Assembly: GCA_026936335.1 (NCBI GenBank)
Contig: JAPMXV010000072.1
Location: 1-64,000, forward strand
DNA: 64,000 nucleotides
Direction of reading: 5' to 3'
From: Mantamonas sphyraenae
Lineage: Eukaryota > CRuMs > Mantamonadidae
Below, one piece after another: positions 1 through 10,048 of this stretch (the stretch's first letter is position 1; every line of letters starts with the position of its first letter). Made by a program: the position numbers and the translations under genes. Under the pieces are notes generated by a model. That model had not been told where the DNA came from. It made no database searches and saw only the letters and a list, made by a program, of their open reading frames with translations.

Positions 1-176
1 TAACCCTAACCCTAACCCTAACCCTAACCCTAACCCTAACCCTAACCCTAACCCTAACCCTAACCCTAACCCTAACCCTAACCCTAAACCTAACCCTAAC
101 CCTAACCCTAACCCTAACCCTAACCCTAACCCTAACCCTAACCCTAACCCTCTATCCCTAACACTAACCGTAACCC
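1..176. repeat. telomeric repeat, chromosome end
   Basis: Tandem CCCTAA (TTAGGG on the other strand) runs from base 1 to about 148, with one variant unit carrying an extra A near 85-90. It then decays into degenerate units (ctatccctaa, cactaacc, gtaaccctg) up to about 176. The orientation, C-rich strand 5' at the left edge, is that of a left chromosome end. This is the vertebrate/fungal/many-protist type of telomere, so it does not identify the lineage. Confidence 0.98.
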
Positions 177-548
177 TGAGGCCCCTTTTGAGATGTCGCA
201 TCTCCGGTCTAGCCCCGGGTGTTGCGTTCATCAGGGTGAACGTTTCCCAATTCTATGTTCTTGTGCGATTCTATCCTTCTTAATCTGGTGGTTATCGATA
301 TGAAGGGTCCGGTCTATATCGGATGAGTTGTGCTTCTGTCTGCTGGCGGGTGGCTGGGTTGGGTGGTGGCCTGGGGCAATGGGCAATGGGTGGGAGTGAA
401 AACGTCGCTGGTGAGTGGCCGTCGTCCTGCACCGCCGCGCAGTCAGCACTGCCCATCCGCCTTCAACCAAGGTATCACCAACACCCACAACACCCTCCAC
501 CAGTCCAACACAATCCACATACACTCCACTACCACCACCACCGCCACG
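177..548. other. subtelomeric spacer
   Basis: About 370 bp between the last degenerate telomere unit and the first predicted start codon. It becomes pyrimidine- and CCACC-rich toward the gene. I see no repeated subtelomeric element and no convincing gene; the open frames here are low-complexity chance frames. It presumably holds the promoter and 5' leader of the gene starting at 549. Confidence 0.5.
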
Positions 549-2999
549 ATGGACGGAGACTACTCAAGCACTCCGAAGCAACAACACACACCCAACACCT
601 ACCCAGCGTGCGTTCTGCCTTCCACTCCGTTTCCTGACTGCCCGCTTCTCCCGCTTCCTTGCCCGCTCCATGCCTCTGTCGCTTCCCTGCACTCCTTCCC
701 TGCATCTGCAGTTCCCCATTACCACCGCTGCTGCCTTCACCGCTCTTCTCCGATCCCCTCTCCCCTGTCACTGCCCTCCCCGTTGCCGGTTACCCGTCTG
801 CCAATCTCCTCCGTTTTCCCTCTCTGCTCGTTCCAGCCTGCTTTCACCCTGCTTCTGCTCTGACGGCGTCCATTCCGCCTTCCGCTCACCGTTCCCTCCC
901 CACTATGCCCCTACCCGTCTACCCACAGCTACGCGTACATGGTCCCTCCCATGGCTGCCCAGCCGTTTCCGAACATGCTGCCCGTCTCTGGCGTACAACA
1001 CCCGTACCAGCACCCACAACTACCCATCATCTGGGTCCCTGTCAACACCCACCCCCAGCAGCACTACGCATATGCTCATCAGGGCCATCCATACTACGCC
1101 TACCCTCCTCCGCCGCCTCCTCCGCCTCGACAAACCGCCCAGATGCACTTCGCTCAGCCTCCGTTGCACCCTCCGCCTGCTCAACCCACCATAAACCACA
1201 ACCGCGTCCCCAAACGCATCAGCCCTGCCTTTGTTGGCATCACACGGACCACATCCACCACCACATCGTCGTCCTCCTCCCACCAGGCCACACGGCAGAC
1301 TGGAGACAGCGACGACGACGACGCAGACCAGGACACAGCCACACATGACCCCGGCGACGTGGTGGACCTGATGTTCCTGAACTTTGGCCACCTTGAACCA
1401 CGGTCAATCACCAGCAACTCAGAGTGGATGACCAGCTCAGGGATGGAGGCGTACGAAGAAGACGGCGAGGCACTCGACGCAACCGAGCAGCACGTGGACG
1501 ACGAGATGAAAACTCAGGGCACACTCAGCTTCGCGTACACTGATGATGCCATGGATGAGGAGTTCATGCCGCAAGACGACAGCGACGACGACACAGACGA
1601 CGTGGAACAGGAGGACACGGACGAATGGCAGCCGAGACGCACAAGTAGAGGCCACAGACGACGCAGAGGCTACATTAGCCGTCATACTGGTTCACACTCG
1701 ATGAAAGGCAGCGGACAGCGCAGGCGCAGGGTCACGGCTGGCAGTGGCACAGAGACAGGAACGTCGAGCTCACGGGCAGGGAGGGCGAAGACCGGAGACA
1801 ACGGCGCACGGAAGAAAGCAAGCGTGAACAAGACGAACAAGTTGCCAGGTGGAGTTGTGCGCAAAGGGTGGTCAGTGGGACCCAATGACGAGCGCAGCCA
1901 CAGCAACAAGAAGGAGCACATGGCACTGCTGAACCACATGCACACTCTGGCCAACGAGCATCCCATCGACGACATCCCCGACCTGACGACCCTGCAAGTG
2001 CGTGTTGTGGTCTGCCATGGCACCCTGAACACGCTGGTCCGACAGATTCAACTCGCTCTGGGCAACATTCCCCTCTCCCAGGGCGACATGGCCTTCTTTC
2101 TCACCCTTTTCGGCCATGACATTGATCAACAGGCGTGCAGACAGGCCATCCTCAACGCTGGTCTGGCCATGGGTGTGACAGAGGCTGGGTTGAAGGTGTG
2201 CTGGCTGGAGGAGCCACACGACCACGGCGACCCCAACTACGCCTTCCTCCACCTGCTCATGACAGAGATGGACACTTTCGGCAACAGGCTGCATCCCACC
2301 ACCTGGGAGGAGCACCAGCAGACCCAGCTGTGGCTGCAGAAAGCACGACGCCCTGCTGACAACGACAGCGACCCACACTGGACACAATGCGACTACGACC
2401 ACCACCTCACCACCACCAAGGTGGACAAGTGGCACCCCGTGTCTGTGCGCAGTGGCTGGAGCAGTGCCACCCCCAGCGACGAGCGTGGTAGCTGCACGGC
2501 GCGGGAGTTCCAGACGCTGCTGGCACACATGAAGGCACGCGCAGCCAAGTACCCTCGCCATCAGCAAACCACCGAGCACCAGGCACTGCGTGAGCTGATC
2601 AACAACGGCAGCAAGATGTCCCTGCTGCGACACATCATCCTGGCGCTGGGCAACGTTGGCGTGCCGCCTGTCGACCTGGCCTTCTTTGTCCGCCTCCTCA
2701 GGCCACACCTCACCTACCAGCAGGTGGTTGGTGCCATCAGCTCCACCCTCACCCGCGGCGTCACCTCCCTCTCCCTCAAGATCGCCTGGCTTGACAACCC
2801 CCAACCCAGCGACGCCACACTGCACACCCTCCTGCACACCCTCATCGACCGCATCACACCCCACATCACCACCCGCCCCACCACCTATGCACTCGTCAAC
2901 GCCTACCCCATCCCCTCCTTCACCCTCCCCAAGCGCAAAGACCTCTCCTCCTCCTCCTCCTCCTCCTCCTCCTCCTCCAAACGCCAACGCCTCGAATGA
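549..2999 (+). CDS. subtelomeric protein with a tandemly duplicated unknown domain
   Basis: Predicted exons 549-607 and 929-2999 give 709 aa. The donor is GTGCGT, the acceptor is CCCACAG after a pyrimidine tract, and the phase closes exactly. A start at 939 without the first exon is possible. The first ~110 residues are rich in Tyr, Pro, His and Gln with a proline run. Residues ~125-330 are acidic and then basic and look disordered. Two related ~135-residue blocks follow (about 331-465 and 528-667). Both contain a GWS..P.DER opening, a conserved ALGN motif with D.AFF seven to eight residues later, and a LK..WL near the end. Between and around them is spacer. The C-terminus is a serine run followed by KRQRLE, a plausible nuclear signal. 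I do not recognise the duplicated domain. Being the first gene from the telomere, it may belong to a subtelomeric family, but that is inference. Confidence 0.7.
2945..2979 (+). repeat. TCC microsatellite coding poly-Ser
   Basis: About twelve TCC units inside the 3' end of the subtelomeric gene, read as a serine run just before the basic C-terminal tail. Length variation here would change only the serine count. Confidence 0.85.
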
Positions 3000-3326
3000 A
3001 CCACACCTTCATTCTCTCACCCTCCCCTCCCCACCCACTGCACCACCCTCTCCATCACCTCATCCGGCAGTGTCACCCACCCTTCCCACCCTCCCCGCTC
3101 CACATACGCCTCCATCCCACCTGCTGCAAACATCGCCTCCCTCTCCTCCCCATTCATCACCAACGCCACCTCCATCGCCTCATCCACCTGCCCACCCCAT
3201 CCAATCGACTCGTTAACTTCCTCCACCCCGTCTTCCTCACCATCTCCACCGTTTCCATCCTCGGCTTCGCACCGGATGGGCAAACGGCCGCAACACGCAA
3301 AAAAAAAATGCAAAAAAAAAGTTGAG
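3000..3326. other. intergenic, pyrimidine-rich
   Basis: C/T-rich sequence between the subtelomeric gene and the first tRNA. No supported gene. The A-run at 3312-3320 reads as a T-run on the minus strand and is the likely Pol III terminator of the tRNA at 3327-3398. Confidence 0.5.
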
Positions 3327-3398
3327 CTCCCACACCGGGAATCGAACCCGGGGTAGCTGGGTGAAAACCAGCCGAGTTGCCGACTACTCCATGCAGGA
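3327..3398 (-). tRNA. tRNA-Glu (anticodon TTC)
   Basis: A 72-nt cloverleaf on the minus strand. The acceptor stem TCCTGCA/TGTGGGA has two G-U pairs and discriminator G. The D arm contains GAGT..ACTC. The anticodon stem GCTGG/CCAGC has loop TTTTCAC (anticodon TTC), and the T arm is CCGGG-TTCGATT-CCCGG. No intron. A run of nine T on the transcribed strand follows at once. The D and T arms are nearly identical to the three CTC copies nearby, so the four share ancestry. Confidence 0.95.
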
Positions 3399-3575
3399 CG
3401 CGGCTCACTTGCACTACCAACAAGCAATCTCCCCTGTTCAATCCTCGCAAGCATCATTGGTAGACACACTTTTGCGACCACCGACACTTCCCCAAAATCT
3501 CTCCCACCCCCAATCCCATCCATTGCGACTTTGGCTGTTGAAAAACAAAACAGTGCATTGCAGCTCACACCCACA

Positions 3576-5516
3576 TCAAATCAACTTTTGCTCGCGTTGA
3601 GTGAGCAGCTCATACTGACGCCGCTGCAGGAGGAAAAGCATGCCCGAGAGCCCAAGCCACATGAGCCGCGCCATGAGCTGGTGATCGATGACGACGCCGT
3701 ACACTCGAAAGGCCTGGTCGCCCTGAATGAGACTCTGCAGAAACTCCTTCTCGGCACGCGCGCCTCCAAAGTGCAGGTACGAGACAAACTTGCTGAGGTT
3801 TTGAAAAGTCTGCGTGACCATGCTGCCGCTCTGCACAAGCAGGACGACGAGGACAACGCAGGCCACGGGCAGCAAACAGCAGAGCACCAGGTCGGTGGTG
3901 GTCTTGGACTCCCAGTCGACGACGTCGATGAGGACGAGAAGCACGTACAAGGCAAACAGGATTGTGATCGACGCCACGAGAAACATAAAGGCAAAGTAGG
4001 ATTGAAAGGCCTTGGAAGAGCCGCGGAGCAGGGCTCGGAGACGGCGCAGCTCGTGGTTGCGGCTCTCGATGACTCGCGACTCGAGGCCGACGCTCGACGA
4101 GACGATCGAGTGTTGAGAGTCGCCGGGGGCGTTGCTGTTTTCCAACTCACGCTCGTAGAGGATGGAAACAGCGAGGGAGTTGACCGAGACGATGAGCACC
4201 CTACAGCAGAGGACGTAGACGGCGACGCAGGAGAACATGACGTGGATGGAGAGAAAGTCAAAGATGCGAGTTGCAGTCCAGGCCCACCAGACGTTAGGAC
4301 AGTTGGTGACACGTCCAAGGTCGCCCGAAAACAGCGTGACGATGTTGGGCACGACCCAGGCGAGGTACATGGCAGCGGAGCCTCCATGCACGCCGCGGCC
4401 GAGCCACCGGCTCCAACGGCGCACGCCTTCCGCCTCGCGATCAGAAGCGTTGCCGCGGAGGAGTAGAAACGGCAGGTGGGAAGAGTGGACGATGCGGCGC
4501 ATGAGGGCGTAGGAAACAAGCGGAATGGTCCAGGCAATCGTGTAGGCGTGAGAGATGGGAGGGATGAGGTCGCCCTGGGCCTGCAGGTAGATCATGAGGC
4601 TAACCGATGTGATCATAAACGCGTAGACAAATAAGGGAAGAACACGCCGCTCAAGGAAGCTGCGATTGCGGGGTTGGTAAAGCGTGGACACGATGAGTAG
4701 GGTGCGGAGGGCCGGGAAAGGGGCCAGCGTCGTCTCCAGGGACACGTCGCGCTCAAACGCGTGCTGATCCTGGTCTGTGGAAGCGGGCGCGATGTCAAAC
4801 AGGTGGATTTGTTCCTCGGAGTAGTCCAACTGGGCAAGGGTTCGTGTGAGAAAACGACGAGCGCAATTACGGGAAGCCTTCGATGTGGACGCAAACCAAC
4901 CATGGACTCCAGGTCGCCCCTGCTTGCGTGGGGCATGTTGAACAGCGACGATTTGTACTTGTCAACATGCGTGACGTTGGCTTTGAGGCGACGAAAGACG
5001 CTTGCTGCGCGAGGAAAGTCCAGAGCAGGTGTGTGAGCGAACGGGAACGCGTTTCGTGCAGCCGGATGGAAAAAAAAAGGGCGCTGGGCGACTCGATGAT
5101 AACGCACCTCGGCGACGGACCCCCGACGACACGCTCATGTTGTCGTCTTCGCCAATGACATCGAGGGCATGTTCGCTCATGTAGGAGCGGGCTGGCGAGG
5201 TGGCACGTTTCGGGGAGCGCCTGCGGGAGCGGGACTTGGAACGGCTGGGGACACGAAGCGTGGGAGACGACGGCGAGCGTTGGGTGCGGTTGTGTTCATC
5301 GCTGCTGCTCTCTTCTTCGACGTCGCCGTTGTGTAGGCTGCCCGGAAGGATGTCGTTGGAGATGCTCCTCTTGGGGCGGACGTCCATGCGCGAGGGTGCG
5401 TCCGAGTCGCGGTCGCTGGTCGACTCTGGACCGCTGTCGTACTCTATGGTGGGGGTTCGTTTGGCACGGCGGATCTGCTCGAGCTCATACTTGGCGGACG
5501 TGGGTGTTCCGGGCAT
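3576..5516 (-). CDS. seven-helix membrane protein, gustatory-receptor-like (GRL) candidate
   Basis: Three exons on the minus strand (5516-5108, 5004-4901, 4829-3576; introns 103 and 71 nt, phases close) give 588 aa. The open frame runs past 5516 to 5531 but only with a GTG; the first ATG is at 5516. Residues 1-~150 are Ser/Arg-rich and look cytoplasmic and disordered. Seven hydrophobic segments follow at about 234-254, 263-282, 322-340, 361-395, 448-473, 482-504 and 555-573. A long charged helix separates the fourth and fifth. The last segment lies at the extreme C-terminus and is introduced by F-R-V-Y-G-V-V-I-D. A long intracellular helix before TM5 and a C-terminal TM7 following an F..(Y)G...(I)D motif is the pattern of insect gustatory/odorant receptors and their protist GRL relatives (7TM ion channel superfamily). 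Inference from layout only; other 7TM families cannot be excluded. Confidence 0.6.
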
Positions 5517-5603
5517 GATGGGCAGAGACACAAAGGGATTGGTTGCGACAGGGCGCAGACGGGCACAGCGAATCCTTGTCCATCGGAGCAGTGCGACGCA
5601 GGG

Positions 5604-6527
5604 ATGTCATCACCGGCGCACATTGTGTTTGCACGCGACGAGGACTCTGATTCGGAGGACGAGACGCCACAGTGGCCAGCGCCGAAGCGGAACGGGTTCC
5701 GGACGCCCGAGACGCGCAAGGAGGGGGATCTGGAGTGGGATTCGGATGAAGAGACAGAGACGGGAGGCGATGGAAACGGAAACGGACAGGCTTCGGCAGA
5801 GGAGGTGGACGTGCAAGACGAGCTGGAGGTGGAAGATCGCGCGGACCAGTACGACGCCGAGTTGGAGGAGCAACTGGCTGAAGAAGAATACCAGGAACGC
5901 ATGGCCATGATCCAGGCGCTGATGGAAGAAGGTGGGGAGGAGGCAGGAGAGGACGACGGCCTCCTGCAGGGCGAGGAGGACCCGGGGCTGGGCGCAGAGG
6001 GCGTGGACCACTCGTACCGCAGCGAGGCGCTGTACAACGCAAGCCAGGCGGTGTTGGACATGGCGGTAGAGGACATGGATCGGTTGTATGGCGAGCTGAT
6101 GGAGGACGAGCAGCTGCAGGGCCAGGCGCAGCAGTTTGTGGAGGCGGCACGCAAGGGCTCGCCAGCGGCGGCCAACGCGTTGCGATTGGCGCTGAGCGTG
6201 GTGCTGGTGCCTGTGGATTTGGAGAGGCAAGAACAGCTTGTGCAGGAGTTGGATCTGCAGCCGCTGGGCAGGGCGTCGAGCCTGGTGTCACGCGACCAGC
6301 TTGTGCCAGACACTGCGGAGCAGCTGCTTGCCCTATTGGAAGCGTTTCGCATTGACGATTGTGGCATTGAGCACTACAACTCGTTGGAAATCTTCCACTC
6401 GACGACCACGGTGCCGGAGTTTACGCGTGAGGCCATGCTGAATCTGGAAGCGTTTCCCGACGTGGCCACGCTGCTGTACGACTGGTTGGACGCAGTATAC
6501 TCGTACCTAGAGGTGACGTGGGTATGA
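5604..6527 (+). CDS. acidic protein of unknown function
   Basis: Single-exon gene of 307 aa starting at ATG 5604, only 87 bp from the divergent start of the GRL-like gene, so the two probably share a promoter region. Residues ~1-130 are very rich in Glu and Asp and low in complexity, with no obvious fold. Residues ~130-307 are predicted mostly helical (repeated Leu/Ala-rich segments, no Cys cluster, no transmembrane span). It could be a scaffold or chromatin-associated acidic protein. I do not recognise the family and see no catalytic motif. Confidence 0.75.
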   Translation: MSSPAHIVFARDEDSDSEDETPQWPAPKRNGFRTPETRKEGDLEWDSDEETETGGDGNGNGQASAEEVDVQDELEVEDRADQYDAELEEQLAEEEYQERMAMIQALMEEGGEEAGEDDGLLQGEEDPGLGAEGVDHSYRSEALYNASQAVLDMAVEDMDRLYGELMEDEQLQGQAQQFVEAARKGSPAAANALRLALSVVLVPVDLERQEQLVQELDLQPLGRASSLVSRDQLVPDTAEQLLALLEAFRIDDCGIEHYNSLEIFHSTTTVPEFTREAMLNLEAFPDVATLLYDWLDAVYSYLEVTWV

Positions 6528-6584
6528 TTGTGAAGTGAGCGTCGTTGGGATGAATGGATGGATGGATGAAATACATTGTCGGCG

Positions 6585-7325
6585 TCAACGATCCTTCTTG
6601 CTCTCTGTGGCCTTGGCCTTGCCCTTGCCCTTGCCCTTGCTATCAGCTGGGTTGCTGGAGCTGGCCATGGCCGACATGCTTGCGTTTGCATTGGAGGAGA
6701 GTTGGGAAAGGTCGAGGGTGACGCGTGCGAGGCCTGCGTCCAGGGTTTCAATGTCGACGGCAGACTCGCGCTGGAAGTACGAGGCGAGACCACGTGGGCA
6801 GACGCCGTATACGGAGCTGTGTCCGAGAGCCTTTGCGTAGAGAGTCATTTCCTGGAGAAGGTGCTTGCCGTAGCCGCCGTCGCGCCAGTCCGGATGGATG
6901 ACCAAGTTGGAGGCCTCGACGCTGCCTTTTTGCTTGCCCGTGCGCAGGCAGACGTGTCCGATGACCTTGGCAGTGTCTTCGAGGTCAAAGTAGGCTGTGG
7001 TTGCATCGTCCTGGGGCGTGCTTGTGTTGTCGCCGACGGGAAAGGTGGCGAGGACGAGGTGAGCCGGAAGGGCGTCTGTGGACTCGCCCACGGTGCCGCT
7101 GTTGCTGCGGCGGAGGAGTTCGGCAAGCTGGGAGCGGACGTGGTCGCGGGCGGTTTTGACGTGGTGGATGGGCACGACCTTGACACCCTCCTGGCCGCGA
7201 AAGAGTTCGCGGAAGAGGTCGGCAAAGGTGGTCCAGGCCTGGTACAGGACAATGGCCATGAGGAGAAATACAATGGCAATGACGGGTACGGAGGAGAGCA
7301 GCTCCTTGAGACTATCCTCGTCCAT
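6585..7325 (-). CDS. membrane-anchored GNAT-family N-acetyltransferase
   Basis: Single exon, 246 aa, ATG at 7325; the frame extends upstream only with a GTG. Residues ~10-32 form one hydrophobic span. A cytosolic or lumenal GNAT fold follows. Its motif A reads N-L-V-I-H-P-D-W-R-D-G-G-Y-G-K, matching the acetyl-CoA pyrophosphate loop (Q/R-x-x-G-x-G/A) with the usual preceding beta strand. The C-terminus is a Ser-rich stretch, then alternating Gly-Lys (residues ~233-241). The family transfers acetyl from acetyl-CoA to an amine; the substrate is not evident. The N-terminal anchor recalls NAT8-type and other ER-bound acetyltransferases. It is divergent to SEH1, with starts 70 bp apart. Confidence 0.8.
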   Translation of the reverse strand: MDEDSLKELLSSVPVIAIVFLLMAIVLYQAWTTFADLFRELFRGQEGVKVVPIHHVKTARDHVRSQLAELLRRSNSGTVGESTDALPAHLVLATFPVGDNTSTPQDDATTAYFDLEDTAKVIGHVCLRTGKQKGSVEASNLVIHPDWRDGGYGKHLLQEMTLYAKALGHSSVYGVCPRGLASYFQRESAVDIETLDAGLARVTLDLSQLSSNANASMSAMASSSNPADSKGKGKGKAKATESKKDR

Positions 7326-7395
7326 CGTGGTGGCTGTCCGATGCAGATGATGGTCTGCGGACACCGGCGCGAGCCCAAACAGACTTTGTGCAGAG

Positions 7396-8710
7396 ATGGT
7401 GAGTGTGCGAGCGGGTGCACCGAGACTCTGGCTGTAGGAGGCGTATGGAAGGCGTGTGGTGGACGCAAAGACGCAGCGTAGGAGTGTGCGGGAGAGTGGG
7501 GCAAGGCGAGAGGTGCAGAAATGCGCGTCCCTCTGTGCGCGCGAGCGGCCGGGTCAGAAGCAAGCGCAGAGAGGGGGGGAGGGGTGCGGCGGGGGGAATG
7601 AGAAAAGGACGGAGCGGAGCGGGGGGGGAGATGGGACTGACACGTGTGGACGCGGTGGGTTGCGCGTTGTGGCAGTCTGGGTTCTCCACGTTCACGGCCG
7701 ACCACCAGGATGTGATCCACGACGCGCAGTACGACTTTTACGGAAAGCGGATTGCGACGTGCTCGTCGGACCAGCACATCAAGATTTGGGACATGGACAC
7801 AGACGGGACGTGGGTGTGCACGGCAGCGTGGAAGGCACACCAGGGGTCGATCTGGAAGCTGAGCTGGGCGCATCCCGAGTTTGGCCAGGTGCTTGCGTCG
7901 TGCTCGTTCGACAAGACTGTACACATCTGGGAGGAGCACGACATTGGTCAGGTCAAGGGGTCGGGCAGCGGGTCTGGCAGCGGATCGACCTCGTCGTCTT
8001 CTGCGTCGTCGGGCAGCGCGTCGTCGTCTGCGTCGTCGAGCAGCGGAGGGAGCGAGGAGAGCAACCAGACGGCATCGAGCACCAAGTGGGAGAAAATGTG
8101 CTCGATTGTGGACAGCAAGGTGGCTGTGCACGACGTAAAGTTTGCGCCGAAGCATCTTGGACTGCGTGTGGCGACGTGCTCCAAGGACGGCCTTGTGCGC
8201 ATCTACGAGGCGGTGGACGTGCTGCAACTGCAGCATTGGTCGCCGATGGAGGAGTTTCTGTGCCATGAGGACGGCAACTCGTGCTTGGCGTGGAATCCGT
8301 CGCGGTTTGACCCGCCGATGCTTGTGGTCGGCGGAAACGGACCGAACGCCAAGGTCTGCCAGTTTGACACGAACAACAACCGATGGCAGATTGTGTACGA
8401 CCTGCCTGGGGACGAGCAAGACATTGTGCACGACGTGGCGTGGGCGCCGATTATGGGCCGGTCGTACCACCTGATTGCGACGGCATCCAAGAATGCAGCG
8501 GTGCGCATCTGGAGGCTGAACCTGGACGCGGGCCAGTTGGACTGCGTGGCAGAGTTTTCGGAGCACCACTCGGAGGTGTGGCGTGTGGAATGGAACGTCA
8601 CCGGAACGATTCTGGCGTCATCCGGCGACGACGGCAAGGTGCGGCTGTGGAAGGCCAACCTGCAGGGGGAGTGGCGAGAGGTGTCTGAGATTGAGGGTGT
8701 CGATGAGTGA
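7396..8710 (+). CDS. SEH1: nucleoporin SEH1 (WD40 beta-propeller)
   Basis: The body of the protein matches the SEH1 family closely. The first blade has D-H-Q-D-V-I-H-D and ATCSSDQ, then WAHPEFGQ, SCSFDKT and W-E-E; later come VKFAPKH-GL, ATCSKDG, a SWAP-like W-A-P and finally ASSGDDGKVRLWKA. Seh1 is a six-bladed open propeller of the Y-shaped nuclear pore complex and also of SEA/GATOR2. A Gly/Ser-rich insert (~40 aa) interrupts the loop after the second blade. Start choice: an exon consisting of only ATG (7396-7398), followed by donor GTGAGT and acceptor GGCAG at 7671-7675, gives M-S-G-F-S-T..., close in length to other SEH1 N-termini (345 aa). The alternative is an unspliced ATG at 7631, adding 14 residues. 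Confidence 0.9.
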
Positions 8711-8828
8711 GGGGTGATGTGTGCGTCGGAAACGACAGCAATGCAGGATATTGGAACGTGCGCCTGATCGCAAAGCGGGTTGTGCAGGTGTGCGAGGCGG
8801 ATCTGTATGTGCGGAAACTGCAGTGAGT

Positions 8829-8836
8829 GGTGAACA
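8829..8836 (+). promoter_or_regulatory. GGTGAACA element upstream of tRNA-Glu(CTC)
   Basis: The octamer GGTGAACA lies immediately upstream of base 1 of this tRNA. It is found at the same place before the other two CTC copies (12183-12190 and 10121-10128 on the minus strand). It may be an upstream Pol III element or simply part of the duplicated unit. The TTC copy has only a partial match. Confidence 0.45.
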
Positions 8837-8908
8837 TCTCGTATGGAGTAGTCGGTAACTCGTGTGGCTCTCACCCACACACCCCGGGTTCGATTCCCGG
8901 TACGAGAG
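8837..8908 (+). tRNA. tRNA-Glu (anticodon CTC), copy 1
   Basis: A 72-nt cloverleaf. The acceptor is TCTCGTA/TACGAGA with discriminator G. The anticodon stem TGTGG/CCACA has loop CTCTCAC (anticodon CTC), and the T arm is CCGGG-TTCGATT-CCCGG. No intron. A T5 run at 8916-8920 is the likely terminator. It is identical in sequence to the copies at 10049-10120 and 12111-12182, which are on the other strand. Confidence 0.96.
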
Positions 8909-9196
8909 CTTCTTCTTTTTCCATTTCTTTTTCGTTTGTTGATGTCATCATTTGGCGCAACCAGGTACGACTGGGTGTGTGTTTGCGTGCGTGTCTGCGA
9001 GCTGCGAGGCCATTGCCAGACGTTTCTTTTTGAAAAGGTGGCGGCACGGCCTCGCAAGCCGCGGCAAGCAATTTCGCAAACCCACACCCACACACACACA
9101 CACACAAGCGTCTGCACATCAGACCCCTTTGGCTCAAACCAACAGTATCGACACCCAATCACACCCTGCAATTCCAAACCAACCATAACGCAAACC
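8909..9196 (+). other. intergenic/5' region with short CA repeat
   Basis: No gene supported. It contains the tRNA terminator, a short (CA)n tract at about 9089-9106 and the presumed promoter/leader of the UBE2C gene. Confidence 0.5.
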
Positions 9197-9905
9197 ATGG
9201 AAGTTAGCACGTACACGACCTCGACCTCGACCTCGACATCCTCGAGCGGGAAGCACAGCAGCAGCGGCAGCAGCGTGACGTCCGACGCCCAGTCGGCTAC
9301 CAAGCGCCTGCAAAGCGAGCTGATGTCCATGATGGTACGTGGTTGCAAACGTGTGTGCTGCTCTGTGCTTGGGGGAAGCGGACGAAAGGTGGCCGCGCGC
9401 CAAAATGTAGCGGCCACTTTTTTGAATCTGGCAACGGCTAACACTGGAAAAAAACACACTCTGCGCGCTGCGCCAACAGATGAAGGCGACCGAAGGCGTA
9501 TCTGCCTTTCCCAGCGACGACAACATGTTCAACTGGGTGGGCACCATTGTTGGCGGCGACGGCACGCCGTACGAGGGCCAGACGTACAGCTTGAGCTTGG
9601 AATTTAGCGCAGAGTACCCGTACAAGGCACCCACAGTCAAGTTCACCACGCCCTGCTTCCACCCCAACGTCGACCAATACGGCAACATCTGCCTTGACAT
9701 CCTCAAGGACAAATGGTCCGCCGTGCTCAATGTCCAGACTTTGCTCATGAGCATCCAGACCCTGCTTGGCGACCCCAACTGCGACTCGCCCCTCAACACC
9801 ACGGCGGCCTCGCTGTGGGAGAACCAGAAGGAGTACTGCAAGGTGCTTGCTGCCAAGTACGAGGAGGCCAAAGAGGACGAGGAGGATGAGGAAGACGAGG
9901 AGTAG
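9197..9905 (+). CDS. UBE2C: ubiquitin-conjugating enzyme E2 C (UbcH10/Ubc11)
   Basis: Exons 9197-9334 and 9480-9905 (145-nt intron, GTACGT...CAACAG, phase 0) give 187 aa. The N-terminal ~36 residues are Ser/Thr-rich, as the low-complexity tail of UBE2C usually is. KRLQSELM follows and then the UBC fold. The HPN motif is at about residues 107-109 and the catalytic cysteine at about 117 in G-N-I-C-L-D-I-L. Features of the C subtype are K-W-S-A after the catalytic segment and a D-S-P-L-N-T helix. The enzyme initiates K11 chains on mitotic substrates with the anaphase-promoting complex. An acidic Glu/Asp tail of ~15 residues is extra relative to animal UBE2C. Confidence 0.93.
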
Positions 9906-9976
9906 GAGCCAGACGGAATGAAACGGAACGCACCGCCAAAGATGGAAGCAAGGGTTAATCCTGAGCCCACAGAGAG

Positions 9977-9977
<1 letters not shown>

Positions 9978-10011
<34 letters not shown>
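9978..10011 (+). repeat. (CA)n microsatellite
   Basis: About 17 CA units in the intergenic space between UBE2C and a tRNA-Glu gene. Confidence 0.9.
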
Positions 10012-10014
<3 letters not shown>

Positions 10015-10048
10015 ACGGCCAAACGAGAACGAACGACAAAAAAGAAAG

